A program made the translations under genes and the position numbers. 64,000 nt of DNA from assembly GCF_014639655.1 (NCBI RefSeq), contig NZ_BMGB01000002.1, forward strand, positions 62,001 through 126,000, in the 5' to 3' direction. This DNA comes from Conyzicola nivalis. Its GTDB lineage: Bacteria > Actinomycetota > Actinomycetes > Actinomycetales > Microbacteriaceae. Under the pieces are notes generated by a model, which saw only the letters and a list, made by a program, of their open reading frames with translations, did not search any database and was not told the DNA's origin. Positions 29,164 through 38,728 of the stretch are shown here, piece by piece (within the stretch, counting starts at the first letter, position 1; each line of letters starts with the position of its first letter).

Positions 29164-30471
29164 GTGTCGTCGCTCCGCGCTCTCTCTAGAACTCTGGCCG
29201 TTGCCGGTGCCGTCGCGCTCCTGGCGATCACGGCGGCGCCCGCTCACGCCGTCGACGCGCCATGGTATGTCGGGGCGCTCAAGCTCGACACGGCTGCGCA
29301 GGGCCTGACCGGCGCCGGGGTAAAGATCGCCGTGCTGGACGGCCCGATCAACCCCGAGGTGCCGACGCTCGTCGGGGCCGACCTTCAGGTGCAGGAGCCG
29401 TCTCTCTGCTTTGACGACACGGGGACACCGCTTCCCGCCGCGACGACCGACCTCGGTCCTTCGAACCCCACCGATCACGGAACGAACGTCGCTTCGATCA
29501 TCGTCGGGTCGGGTGCGGGCTACGCCGGCCAGCAGGGCGTCGTCGGCGTCGCGCCCGGCGCCACCATCCTCTACTACTCCGTCTACTCCGAGTCCGCCGA
29601 GGGCGAGGGCGTGCGCTGCCGTGCCGAAGACGGCAGCTTCGTGATGCTTCCTATCCATCGAGCGATCGATGCGGCCGTCGACGCGGGCGCCAACATCATC
29701 TCGGTTTCGCTAGAGCACGCGGGCAGCGATGAGTTCGACACGGCGATCGCCCGCGCCTTCCGCGAGGGCGTCGTCGTGGTCGCCTCGCTGCCGAACGACG
29801 CCTCCGCACTCAGCGTCGGGGGCATGCCCGCCGATGCGAACGGCACGGTCGGAGTGCAGGCAGCCGGCGCAGACGGCTCGATCCAGAACAAAGCCAGCGG
29901 TCAGCCGAACCGCGACACAAGCGCCGACGTCGTTGCCCCGGGACTCGACATCTCAGTGCAGGGCAACCCGGCCACCGGCCTTTGGTCCGACCAGTTTGTG
30001 GCGAACGGAACATCGTTGGCCACCCCGCTGACCGCGGGTGTGTTGGCGCTCGTCATGGAGAAATACCCCGCCGCGACCGGCAACCAGATTATCCAGTCGC
30101 TCATCCACAACACGAGCGGCGACCCTGACCACGAGCCCGCCCGTGATCCCGACGAGCTGATCGGCTACGGGTTGCTGTCTCCGACCAACCTGCTCAGCGT
30201 CGATCCGACGAAGTACGACGACGTCAACCCGCTCATCCTTAAGGAGGCGGCGGACGGCTCCGTCCTGGAGCCGACCTACGACCAGATCTTCAACACCGCT
30301 GCAACAGACGAGCCGGCGGGGGAGCCCGATGCCGAAGCGGAATCCTCGGGCACGCCGGCCTGGGTGGGCATTCTCGTGGGAGTGCTTATCGGCGGCGTCG
30401 TGCTCGTCGCGATCGTCGTCACCGTAATCATCATGGCCGTGCGCAAGCGCGCGGCCATCACCAAGCAGTAG
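29164..30471 (+). CDS. Second mycosin-type serine protease
   Basis: A 435-residue S8 protease beginning at GTG 29164. A signal peptide ends at about AHA-29. The catalytic triad is D59 (IAVLDGPIN), H105 (PTDHGTNVA) and S284 (NGTSLATP), with N211 as oxyanion candidate. A C-terminal membrane helix (about 397-425) is followed by a basic tail. Layout equals that of mycosins, but it is clearly diverged from the protein at 19934. A fragment very similar to its catalytic-Asp region survives as a pseudogene before esx copy 1. It lies 9 bases after the previous gene, so it is part of the esx copy-2 unit. Confidence 0.9.
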   Translation: MSSLRALSRTLAVAGAVALLAITAAPAHAVDAPWYVGALKLDTAAQGLTGAGVKIAVLDGPINPEVPTLVGADLQVQEPSLCFDDTGTPLPAATTDLGPSNPTDHGTNVASIIVGSGAGYAGQQGVVGVAPGATILYYSVYSESAEGEGVRCRAEDGSFVMLPIHRAIDAAVDAGANIISVSLEHAGSDEFDTAIARAFREGVVVVASLPNDASALSVGGMPADANGTVGVQAAGADGSIQNKASGQPNRDTSADVVAPGLDISVQGNPATGLWSDQFVANGTSLATPLTAGVLALVMEKYPAATGNQIIQSLIHNTSGDPDHEPARDPDELIGYGLLSPTNLLSVDPTKYDDVNPLILKEAADGSVLEPTYDQIFNTAATDEPAGEPDAEAESSGTPAWVGILVGVLIGGVVLVAIVVTVIIMAVRKRAAITKQ

Positions 30472-30490
30472 CCACACCGAGGAGACCACC

Positions 30491-31957
30491 ATGGGTACAG
30501 CGGAGAAGCAGCTTCAGGCGATTGCCAACGCGCCGTCGAACTGGGACATCCCGGCCCTCACCGACCTGAAAACGTCGGCCGGCCAGCTGGTCGACGCGAT
30601 GACCGCCATAAATGGCAGTCTCGTCTGGGAGGGGGCGACCGCTGAGGCAGCCAAGGCCGCGTTCGTTGCAATGCGTGAGAACTTCGCAATCGTCGAGTCG
30701 GTGATCACCGAGATCGAAAGCATCGTCAAGTCGGCCAACGCCGCCCGTGAGGCCGCCGTCGCCGCCGTCGACGGACTCAGCTCCGCGACCGTCGACCCCA
30801 CTATCGTCGCGGCGGCCCGCACGGCGTCGGCCATCGTCTTCCGCGGTATCACTCTCCCGGCTGACGGTGCGATCAACGTCATCGAGGGTATTCTCGGCAA
30901 CCAACGCGAAGAAGAAGCCCAGGCAGCCGTCGACAAACTGTCAAACGACCTGGCCGAACAGCGAGCTCTGCTGTTGACGGCCGTCGACCCCCTGACGCGT
31001 TACCAGCCCGCGGTCGGCGACGTCACGCCCCCCAGCCTTCCCGAGCCCCCTCCCTTCGAGTACGACACCCCGGGCTACACGCCCGGAGAATACCCCGGTG
31101 CGGGCGGCGGCAACGGCGGGGGCGTGGGCGGCGGTGGCGGAGTTGTGTACGTTCCCACCGAACCCCCCACGATCAATATCCCGACCACAACGGGCCTGCC
31201 CACCTTCACGCCGCTCCCCGCAACGGTGTCGGTCGATGGAGACACCACCGGCTCGCTCCCGTCGAACCCCATCAACACCCTGCCGGGCAGCGCACCCCAC
31301 TTCCCCGGTGGATCCTCCAACTTCGGCGGCGGATCGGGCGGCGGCGGCGGTGCCGGTCTCGGCGCGGGACTCATCGGTTCAGGGTCCGGCGGGCTCGGTG
31401 CCGGTCTCGTCGGCGGCGGAGCCGCTGCCGCTGCTGCTGCAGCACGACTGCGCGCGGGCGCTGCGGGCGGCGGCGGCGGCACTCGCGGTGGCATCAGCGG
31501 ACTCAGCGGAACCAACGGTGCGAGTGCAAAGCTCGGTGCGGGTGGGCTCGGCGGCGCCAACGGCGTCGGCGCGGGCGGCTCGCGCGGGCTCGGCGGCGCG
31601 ACACTCGGCGGCGCGAACGGGGGAGTCGGCGGCTCCGGATCCGGCGCGTCGGGATCCGCCGCAGCGGGCTCGGCCGGCGGCCGCGCAGGCGGGGGCGGAG
31701 GCCTCCTCGGCTCGCAGGGTGCTGGCGGCGGCACTGGAAACGGAACGAACGTCACCTCGACCACAACGGCTGCGGCTGGCGGCCGCGGCACCGGCACCGG
31801 CACCGGAATGATGGGCGGCGGGGCCGCATCGGAAGAGCGCGACAAGCGCGTCGGTCTGGGTGGCCTCATGGCGCCTAAGCTCGACGATGAATCGGATGCC
31901 GCACCGCGGTCGGCCGGCGCCTCAGCCGGTGGACGCGACGAGCAGCCCCAGGACTAG
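30491..31957 (+). CDS. PPE-like WXG100 protein with Gly-rich C-terminus
   Basis: A 488-residue protein. The first about 165 residues are helical with a W46-E47-G48 turn (LVWEGATAEAAKAAF), a long WXG100/PPE-like domain. A Pro-rich hinge follows (PPSLPEPPPFEYDTPGYTPGEYPG), then about 250 residues of extremely Gly/Ala-rich sequence (GGLGAGL, GGANGVGAGG) and a short charged end (EERDKR, MAPKLDDESD). This is the layout of large actinobacterial type VII substrates. No signal peptide or membrane helix is present. GAGGAGACCACC precedes ATG 30491. Confidence 0.85.
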   Translation: MGTAEKQLQAIANAPSNWDIPALTDLKTSAGQLVDAMTAINGSLVWEGATAEAAKAAFVAMRENFAIVESVITEIESIVKSANAAREAAVAAVDGLSSATVDPTIVAAARTASAIVFRGITLPADGAINVIEGILGNQREEEAQAAVDKLSNDLAEQRALLLTAVDPLTRYQPAVGDVTPPSLPEPPPFEYDTPGYTPGEYPGAGGGNGGGVGGGGGVVYVPTEPPTINIPTTTGLPTFTPLPATVSVDGDTTGSLPSNPINTLPGSAPHFPGGSSNFGGGSGGGGGAGLGAGLIGSGSGGLGAGLVGGGAAAAAAAARLRAGAAGGGGGTRGGISGLSGTNGASAKLGAGGLGGANGVGAGGSRGLGGATLGGANGGVGGSGSGASGSAAAGSAGGRAGGGGGLLGSQGAGGGTGNGTNVTSTTTAAAGGRGTGTGTGMMGGGAASEERDKRVGLGGLMAPKLDDESDAAPRSAGASAGGRDEQPQD

Positions 31958-32013
31958 GAACCAGCATGTCCCCACGCGTCACCCGCACGGCGTTTCCCAG
32001 CGGAATCTAGAAC

Positions 32014-33399
32014 GTGCTTCTGACGGCGCCCGAGCGGCGCAAAATCGTGGTGCTCAGTGGTGACCGGCGAGTCGACGCGGCCGTGCCGTTCGACGACTCG
32101 CTGCGTAGCGCCCTGCTGGCCCTGGGCTACACGCTCGAGGCCGGAAGGCATGCCGTGCTCGACCGCACCGGCGCGGAAGCAGATCTCGACGCCCCCGGCT
32201 CCGAATTGCAAGACGGCTCGATGTTCTCGATCGTCGACCTGCTCGCGCCGGCCCGGGAGCGCGCCAGCGGGGCCGCGGCGACAGATAGCGCGCGCGACGA
32301 CAAGCGCGCCCTGTGGTGGCTTATCGGCACGTTCGCGATCGTACTCGCGGCGGTGGCACTGGTCGATGCTGCCGGCGACGGCACCCTGTCTTACGGTCTG
32401 GCGCGGGTCGGTACGGGCCTGGTGCTTGTTGCGGGAGCCGTGGCATCCGCGGTGTTCTGGGCCATGCGGGGTCCGCGCAATGCGACCGCCGAGTCCCTCG
32501 CCATGATCGCACCGCTGGCCCTCGCCTTCTCGGCGGGGGTTCTGCTCATCGATCCGGCGCTCGAGGCCAGCGTGCACCTCGCCGTCGTCACCGGCCTGTT
32601 CGCCGCGGGAGTCTTGGCCACGCTGCTCGCCGCGGCCGTCGAACCGTTGCGCCTGCGCAGCGCCGCGGCGACCGCCGCCGTCGTGCTGCTCGCGCTCGGA
32701 GCCGTGTGGGGCGCGACACTGCTGGCGGGTCTGGACAGCGCCGCGGCCGCCGCGATCAGTGCGGGTGCGGTGCCGCTCGCGCTGCGCTACCTGCCCAGCA
32801 CGCTCGTCAACGTGCCCGAGGGGCACCACATCGACTACAAGCACTTCATGAGCAGCCGCTGGACCGTGCGCGGCGAGGTTCCCGAGTCGCCGGACGCCAT
32901 CGAGCCTGCCGAGGTGCGCAATGCGGTGGATGCCTCGTCGGCGCGGCTGGTGACCGGGGTAGTTCTGCTCAGCATCATCGCGGCCGTCTCGTTGCCGATC
33001 GCCATCGCCGCACCACTGCCCGAGGGCGGATTCGTGTTCGGCGGTGCCATCGCGCTCGTCGCCGCGCTGACCATCGCGCTGCTACTTTCGCCGCGCCACT
33101 ACGCCACCCCGGTTCTGCGCTGGGTGCCGCGCGCGGCCTGCGGAGTCGTCGTTCTCGTCGCCGCGATCGCCGTGAGCACGATGTTCGGCGATCTCGTGGT
33201 GCTCGTCGTCGCGGCCGGCCTGCTCGTGACCGGCATCGTCGCGGCGGTGCTGCTGGTGCCGATCGGTCGCGGCGCGCGTTCGCTGGCCTGGTCGCGCCTC
33301 GCCGACGTGCTCGAGTGGCTGGCCGTGGCGCTGTCGCTGCCGGCCGGACTGCTCGCCGCGGACGTACTGACCGCAGTCCGGGGGATGATGTCAACATGA
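32014..33399 (+). CDS. eccD: Type VII secretion integral membrane protein EccD (second copy)
   Basis: A 461-residue protein with an N-terminal ubiquitin-like domain (residues about 5-80: RRKIVVLSGDRRVDAAVPF) and roughly eleven membrane helices (about 100-455). It is only distantly similar to the EccD at 22579. GTG 32014 is the first start after an in-frame TAG at 32008; a better-placed ATG with AGGAA at 31966 is cut off by that TAG after 14 codons. It overlaps the Zn-ribbon/FHA gene by ATGA. ESX cores contain an EccD dimer, so two forms may build a heterodimer. Confidence 0.9.
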   Translation: MLLTAPERRKIVVLSGDRRVDAAVPFDDSLRSALLALGYTLEAGRHAVLDRTGAEADLDAPGSELQDGSMFSIVDLLAPARERASGAAATDSARDDKRALWWLIGTFAIVLAAVALVDAAGDGTLSYGLARVGTGLVLVAGAVASAVFWAMRGPRNATAESLAMIAPLALAFSAGVLLIDPALEASVHLAVVTGLFAAGVLATLLAAAVEPLRLRSAAATAAVVLLALGAVWGATLLAGLDSAAAAAISAGAVPLALRYLPSTLVNVPEGHHIDYKHFMSSRWTVRGEVPESPDAIEPAEVRNAVDASSARLVTGVVLLSIIAAVSLPIAIAAPLPEGGFVFGGAIALVAALTIALLLSPRHYATPVLRWVPRAACGVVVLVAAIAVSTMFGDLVVLVVAAGLLVTGIVAAVLLVPIGRGARSLAWSRLADVLEWLAVALSLPAGLLAADVLTAVRGMMST

Positions 33400-34628
33400 G
33401 CGAAATCACACCGACCGCCTCGGCGGCCTGCTGGAACTGCGCTCAGACGCTGAAGCCCGGCGCGGAGCAGTGCGTTTTCTGCGGGGTCTCGCAGCGACAG
33501 CAGCCCACGGCCTATGTCGTGTCACCCGACGGGATGGATGCCGCCGCGCCTCCTGTACAGACGTGGACCCCCGCGGCCGACACCGCGGCCCCCGCGACAT
33601 CCAGAACCGCCCTCGACCCGTCGATCTCCGGCACCGCCGCGGGCGTCGGCAGCCAACTGGCCGCATTTACCGTCGACGTCGTCGTCGTGGCGGCGGTCGC
33701 CGTAACGGTCTACCTGGTGTCGGGTGCCGCCGTCTTCGCCGCCTTGGCCGTCTTCGAGATGGCCGTCGGACTGTGGGTGATGGAAGCGCGAACGGGCGCC
33801 ACTGTCGGCAAGCTCGTTCTGCGCATCCGCACGTCGCGCGACGACGCTCCGTTCTCGCCGGGTATCGGGCGCGCCCTCGTGCGCCGACTGCTCACCGCGG
33901 CCGGGTTCATCGTCGCCGTCGTCGGCGCTTGGGTCGTCGTCGCCTCGGGCGCCTGGGACCGCAGCGGCCGGGCACGCAGCTGGGGTGACATCGCCGCGCG
34001 CACGCAGCTCGTCTCGGTTCCGCGTCAGGACCGGGTCAAGCGCCCCGTGCCGGTCGCCGCGAGCACCGTCGACGCCATGTCGGTGGATGCCTCGATCGTG
34101 CTTGCCGCGCCGCAGGTCGTGAGCACCCTCGCCAAGCCGCGGGCGGTCGACGAAGACTCCGTGTCGCAGTCCCAGACCGGGGCGGGCGCACGTGCAGCGG
34201 TGGCTGCCGACCACGCCGGTCCGCCCGTGCCTGCGGCAACGTCCGCTGCGCCGGTCGAGCCCGCCCTGCCGGAGAGCGCCGACGGGACCGTGCTGCTCGT
34301 CTTTGACACCGGTCAGCGCGAGCGCTTCGCGGCGCCCGTCGCCGTCAACCTCGGCCGCAACCCCATCGTCACCGAACCCGGCGACAAGCTCGTGACCGTG
34401 CAAGACCCCGAAATAACCGTCTCTAAAACGCACCTGCGGCTCGAGCACTCGCGCGGCCGCACCTGGGTCACCGACGGCGGCTCGACCAACGGCACCGACC
34501 TGCTCGACGACGAGGGCGGCGTCACCACCCTCGCCGCAGGCGAGCGCGTGCTGCTCGACGAGGGCGTGCGTGTGCGCGTCGGCAACCGGGCATTTACCAT
34601 CAGCCTCATCCTGGGTGGAGAAAAATAA
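33396..34628 (+). CDS. Zn-ribbon/RDD/FHA protein
   Basis: A 410-residue protein with three parts: a zinc ribbon (C12-WN-C15 ... C27-VF-C30), an RDD-type membrane domain (about 85-205, with two or three helices and the LRIRTSRDDAPFSPG linker), and a C-terminal FHA domain (about 305-405, LGRNPIVTEPGD, VSKTHLRLEH, GGSTNGTD). An acidic ESADGTVLLVF just before the FHA strand resembles the TVV motif of other proteins in this locus. It overlaps eccD by ATGA and is 2 bases from eccC, which ties it physically to the secretion core. Confidence 0.9.
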   Translation: MSEITPTASAACWNCAQTLKPGAEQCVFCGVSQRQQPTAYVVSPDGMDAAAPPVQTWTPAADTAAPATSRTALDPSISGTAAGVGSQLAAFTVDVVVVAAVAVTVYLVSGAAVFAALAVFEMAVGLWVMEARTGATVGKLVLRIRTSRDDAPFSPGIGRALVRRLLTAAGFIVAVVGAWVVVASGAWDRSGRARSWGDIAARTQLVSVPRQDRVKRPVPVAASTVDAMSVDASIVLAAPQVVSTLAKPRAVDEDSVSQSQTGAGARAAVAADHAGPPVPAATSAAPVEPALPESADGTVLLVFDTGQRERFAAPVAVNLGRNPIVTEPGDKLVTVQDPEITVSKTHLRLEHSRGRTWVTDGGSTNGTDLLDDEGGVTTLAAGERVLLDEGVRVRVGNRAFTISLILGGEK

Positions 34629-34630
34629 CC

Positions 34631-37600
34631 ATGTCGTCCACTCGCCTCGCGCCCCCGCGCGTGCCCTCGGGCAAGATCCCCCTGCAGGCCCCGCCAGAAC
34701 TGGTTCCCGGCGACGGAGGCAGCGGCCTGCTCAGCTCGATGCTGCCCATGCTCGGCAGTATCGGAGCCATCGTGATGGCGGTGTCGAGCGCGGGCATCAC
34801 CGGCCTGATCACCGGCGGCATGTTCCTGCTATCGTCGGTCGGATTCGTCGCGGTGAACGGATGGCGCCAGCGGTCGCAGCGCATGTCGGCGACGCTCGGC
34901 GCGCGCCGGGAGTACCTGGCCTACCTCGGCGAACTACGCCAGACCGTGCGCGTCGCCGGCAAGCAGCAGCGCCGCGCCGCGAACTGGCTCAACCCGGCGC
35001 CGTCGGCGCTCACCTTTCTCGCCGAGGAGCGCACGCGGGTGTGGGAACGCTCGACCGACGACGCCGACTTCCTTTCGGTGCGGGTCGGCACGAGCGACCA
35101 GCCCCTGTGCGTGCAGCTCGAAGCGCCCGAACTGCCGCCCCTCGCGCAACTCGATCCCGTCGCGGCATCGGCGGCCCATCGTTTTATGCTCAGCCACGAG
35201 ATCCAGAAGCACCTGCCGCTCGCCGCCTCGATCCGCGACTATTCGCGCATCGAGGTCACCGGCAACGAGGAAGAGGCCCGCTCGTTCGTGCGGGCGATGC
35301 TGCTGCACGCCGCGACGATGCACCACCCCGAGAGTGTGCAGGTGGCCGTGATCGCCGACGACTCCGTGCTGCCGCAATGGGAGTGGGCCAAATGGCTGCC
35401 CCACACGCATTCACGTCAGGTCAACGACGGCCTCGGCCCGGCCCGCATGATCGGGTCGAACGCGGCCGAGATCGAAGACATGCTGCCGCCCGACCTGCGG
35501 GAGCGCCCGCGCTTCGGTCGTTCGTCGGCGGCGGTGCTGCCGCACGTGATCGTCATCACCGACGGCGCGCGCATTCCCGTCTCGAGCGCCATCATCACCG
35601 ACGACGGCGTGCAGGGCGTCACCGTCATCGACATGCCCGCGCGGTGGGACGACCTCGACAACCCCTCGAACCTGCGCATCGCGCTCGGCCAGACCGGCAA
35701 GAAGGGTGACGACATCCAGGCGGAGCTCATCACCCTGCAGGCCCCCGCTGTCGCGTTCGTCGCCGACCAGATCAGCATCGTCGAGTCGGAGGCCACCGCG
35801 CGCCGCCTCATGCCCTTGTTCAGCGGCACCGCGAGCGTCGCGGCCGCACGCTCGGGCAGCACGGAGCAGATGGAACTCGTCGACCTGCTCGGGCTTCCCG
35901 ACGTGCGCGACATCGACTTCGCCCAGGCATGGGAGGGGCGACTCGAACGCGATCGCCTTCGGGTTCCGATCGGACAGACGACGGATGGCGCTCCGATAAT
36001 CCTCGACATCAAAGAATCCGCGCAGCAGGGAATGGGCCCCCACGGTGTCATGATCGGCGCCACCGGTTCGGGAAAGTCGGAGGTGCTGCGCACCCTCGTG
36101 CTCGCGCTCGCCATGACGCACTCGCCCGAGCAGCTCAACTTCGTGCTCGTCGACTTCAAGGGCGGCGCGACCTTCGCCGGCATGGCGGGCATGCCCCACG
36201 TGTCGGCCATCATCACCAACCTCGGTGAGGAGATCGCGCTCGTCGACCGCTTCCAAGACGCGCTGCAGGGAGAAGTGGTGCGCCGCCAAGAGCTGCTGCG
36301 CTCCGCGGGCAACTTCGCTAACGTATCCGACTACGAGAAGGCCCGCCGCGGCGGCCGCACCGACCTCGCCCCGCTCCCAGCGCTGCTCATCGTCGCCGAC
36401 GAGTTCTCCGAGCTGCTCTCGGCCAAGCCCGAGTTCGTCGACAGCTTCATCAACATCGGCCGCGTCGGCCGTTCGCTGCAGGTACACCTGCTGCTCGCGT
36501 CGCAACGGCTAGAAGAGGGCAAGCTACGCGGACTCGACACCTATCTTTCGTACCGGGTGGGTCTGCGCACGTTCTCGGCCGCCGAATCGCGCTCGATCCT
36601 CGGCGTGCCCGACGCGTACACGTTGCCGCAGCAGCCCGGTGTCGGTTTCCTGAAGAGCGACACCGAGACGATGGACCAGTTCCGTGCCGCGTACGTCTCC
36701 GGACCGCCGAAGCGCCGCAAGCGTGCGGCCGCCGCGAAGGCCACCGGCCACGACGCCGCCGCCGACGTCGAACTGTTCACCGCCTCACCGGTGTGGAGGG
36801 CCGCCCCGATCGAGAGCGCCGCCGAGCCGGAGATCGAGTTCCTGGGCGAGCCGGAGGAGACCCGCAGCACCTTCGAGATCGCCGTCGAACGCATGAGCGG
36901 GTTCGGCCCAGCCGCCCACCAGGTCTGGCTGCCGCCGCTGACCGTCCCGGCCTCGCTCGACGAGCTCATGCCCGACCTCGCCGTCGACCCGCAGCTCGGT
37001 CTCGTGTCGCAGGGCTGGCGCAACGCCGGCGGTCTAACGATTCCCATCGGCATCGTCGACATCCCGCTCGAGCAGCGCCGCGAGAGCCTCACGGTGTCGC
37101 TCGGCGGCGCCGCGGGCCACATGGCGATCGTCGGCGGACCGCTCAGCGGCAAGAGCACGCTGCTGCGCACCACCGTCGCCGCGCTGTCGCTCACGCACAC
37201 CCCGCTCGAGGTGCAGTTCTACGTCATCGACTTCGGCGGCGGCAGCTTCGCAGGCCTCACCGACTTCCCCCACATCAGCGGTGTCGCGACCCGGTCGGAG
37301 CCCGACGTCGTACGGCGCACCGTGGCCGAGGTGACCAGCATCGTGAACGCGCGCGAGGTCTACTTCAGGCAGAACAACATCGACTCGATCCAGACCTACC
37401 GGCAGCGCCGGGCCGAGGGTCTGGTCGACGACGGCTACGGGGACATCTTCCTCGTGGTCGACGGCTGGGCGACCCTGCGCGCCGAGTTCGAGGCGCTCGA
37501 GGGTCAGATCCAGGCGATCGCCGCGCGCGGTCTCACCTACGGCGTGCACGTGATCATCACCGCCGCGCGCTGGCTCGACGTGCGCACCAACATCAAAGAC

Positions 37601-38602
37601 CTCATCGGAACGCGCATCGAACTGCGTCTCGGCGACGCCTCCGACTCCGAGATCGACCGCAAGGCCGCGGGCAACGTCCCGGCAGGAACGCCGGGCCGCG
37701 GACTCAGCCCGCGCAAGCTGCAGATGCTCACCGCGCTGCCGCGCATCGACGACTCCGGCGATGCGTCCTCCCTCGCGAAGGGAATCGACGACCTCGTCGC
37801 CCGCGCCAAGCAGGGTTGGACCGGCGCGCCGGGACCGAAGCTGCGCCTGCTGCCCGAACTCATCACTCTCGACGAGGTGCGCGCGCTCGCGCCCGCCGAC
37901 AACCGGCAGATCCTGCTCGGCGTCGACGAAGCCGACCTGGCTCCGTTCGGAATCGACCCGATGGCCGAGCCGCACCTTTTCCTGTACGGCGACTCCGACT
38001 CGGGCAAGTCGTCGATGCTGCGCGCCTATGCGCACGAGATCATGCGCCTGTGGGGGCCGAACGAGGCCAAGATCTTCGTGCTCGACTACCGTCGCGCCCT
38101 GCTCGGCGAGATCCCCAAGGACTACCTCGGCGCGTACCTCACCGCCCACGACATGGCGATGAGCGGGGTGAACGAACTGGCCACGTTCTTCCAGAGCCGC
38201 ATCCCGGGCCCCGACGTGACGCCCGAGCAACTGCGCACCCGGTCGTGGTGGAAGGGCGCCGAAGGCTTCATCCTCGTCGACGACTACGACCTGGTCGCCA
38301 CGTCACAGGGCAACCCGCTCGCGGCCCTTGCGCCGCTGCTCGCGCAGGCGACCGACCTCGGCCTTCACGTCGTGCTCACCCGCCGTACGGGTGGAGCCGG
38401 ACGCGCGGCCTACGACCCGATCATCCAGCGCATGACCGACCTCGGTACCACGGGCATCCTGCTCAGCGGAAACCCCGAGGAAGGTCAGCTCATCGGCAAG
38501 GTCAAGGCGATGCCCGCCGTGCCCGGCCGCGCCCAGATCGTGAGCCGTGACCGCGGTCTCGTGAGCGCCCAGCTCGGCTTCGTGCCGGCGAACTACTCCT
38601 AG
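34631..38602 (+). CDS. eccC: Type VII secretion ATPase EccC
   Basis: A 1,323-residue FtsK/SpoIIIE-type motor, full length and unsplit. The N-terminal membrane hairpin is at about 38-75. Three ATPase domains are marked by Walker A lysines K482 (ATGSGKSE), K841 (GPLSGKST) and K1126 (DSDSGKSS), with Walker B stretches VLVDFKGG (D508), YVIDFGGG and FVLDYRR. EccC recognises export signals through its ATPase domains and drives secretion. It starts 2 bases after the RDD/FHA gene and ends the type VII locus. It is the only eccC in the window. Confidence 0.97.
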   Translation: MSSTRLAPPRVPSGKIPLQAPPELVPGDGGSGLLSSMLPMLGSIGAIVMAVSSAGITGLITGGMFLLSSVGFVAVNGWRQRSQRMSATLGARREYLAYLGELRQTVRVAGKQQRRAANWLNPAPSALTFLAEERTRVWERSTDDADFLSVRVGTSDQPLCVQLEAPELPPLAQLDPVAASAAHRFMLSHEIQKHLPLAASIRDYSRIEVTGNEEEARSFVRAMLLHAATMHHPESVQVAVIADDSVLPQWEWAKWLPHTHSRQVNDGLGPARMIGSNAAEIEDMLPPDLRERPRFGRSSAAVLPHVIVITDGARIPVSSAIITDDGVQGVTVIDMPARWDDLDNPSNLRIALGQTGKKGDDIQAELITLQAPAVAFVADQISIVESEATARRLMPLFSGTASVAAARSGSTEQMELVDLLGLPDVRDIDFAQAWEGRLERDRLRVPIGQTTDGAPIILDIKESAQQGMGPHGVMIGATGSGKSEVLRTLVLALAMTHSPEQLNFVLVDFKGGATFAGMAGMPHVSAIITNLGEEIALVDRFQDALQGEVVRRQELLRSAGNFANVSDYEKARRGGRTDLAPLPALLIVADEFSELLSAKPEFVDSFINIGRVGRSLQVHLLLASQRLEEGKLRGLDTYLSYRVGLRTFSAAESRSILGVPDAYTLPQQPGVGFLKSDTETMDQFRAAYVSGPPKRRKRAAAAKATGHDAAADVELFTASPVWRAAPIESAAEPEIEFLGEPEETRSTFEIAVERMSGFGPAAHQVWLPPLTVPASLDELMPDLAVDPQLGLVSQGWRNAGGLTIPIGIVDIPLEQRRESLTVSLGGAAGHMAIVGGPLSGKSTLLRTTVAALSLTHTPLEVQFYVIDFGGGSFAGLTDFPHISGVATRSEPDVVRRTVAEVTSIVNAREVYFRQNNIDSIQTYRQRRAEGLVDDGYGDIFLVVDGWATLRAEFEALEGQIQAIAARGLTYGVHVIITAARWLDVRTNIKDLIGTRIELRLGDASDSEIDRKAAGNVPAGTPGRGLSPRKLQMLTALPRIDDSGDASSLAKGIDDLVARAKQGWTGAPGPKLRLLPELITLDEVRALAPADNRQILLGVDEADLAPFGIDPMAEPHLFLYGDSDSGKSSMLRAYAHEIMRLWGPNEAKIFVLDYRRALLGEIPKDYLGAYLTAHDMAMSGVNELATFFQSRIPGPDVTPEQLRTRSWWKGAEGFILVDDYDLVATSQGNPLAALAPLLAQATDLGLHVVLTRRTGGAGRAAYDPIIQRMTDLGTTGILLSGNPEEGQLIGKVKAMPAVPGRAQIVSRDRGLVSAQLGFVPANYS

Positions 38603-38728
38603 CGGCGAGGCGGCCACCCCCGCTAAGGGGTATGGCTATGCTTTTATGAAAAGGTTACGTTTACAGCCTTGTTATCGAAACGTGGCCACGGGCCGGCCGC
38701 GTCGCTAATGCTTTCGTGAGGAGATGCA
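38603..38728 (+). promoter_or_regulatory. AT-rich start region of the pilus operon
   Basis: Between eccC and pilB lies an unusually AT-rich stretch (about 38630-38680, TATGCTTTTATGAAAAGG and a TTTACA at 38660). It is the likely promoter region for the pilus operon, but no good -35/-10 pair at proper spacing was found. GAGGAG precedes the pilB start. Confidence 0.4.

Noticed and set aside
31090-31860. Repetitive G-rich stretch considered as CRISPR-like or satellite repeat
   Set aside because: It is the coding sequence for the Gly/Ala-rich part of the PPE-like protein, with irregular units and no spacers.
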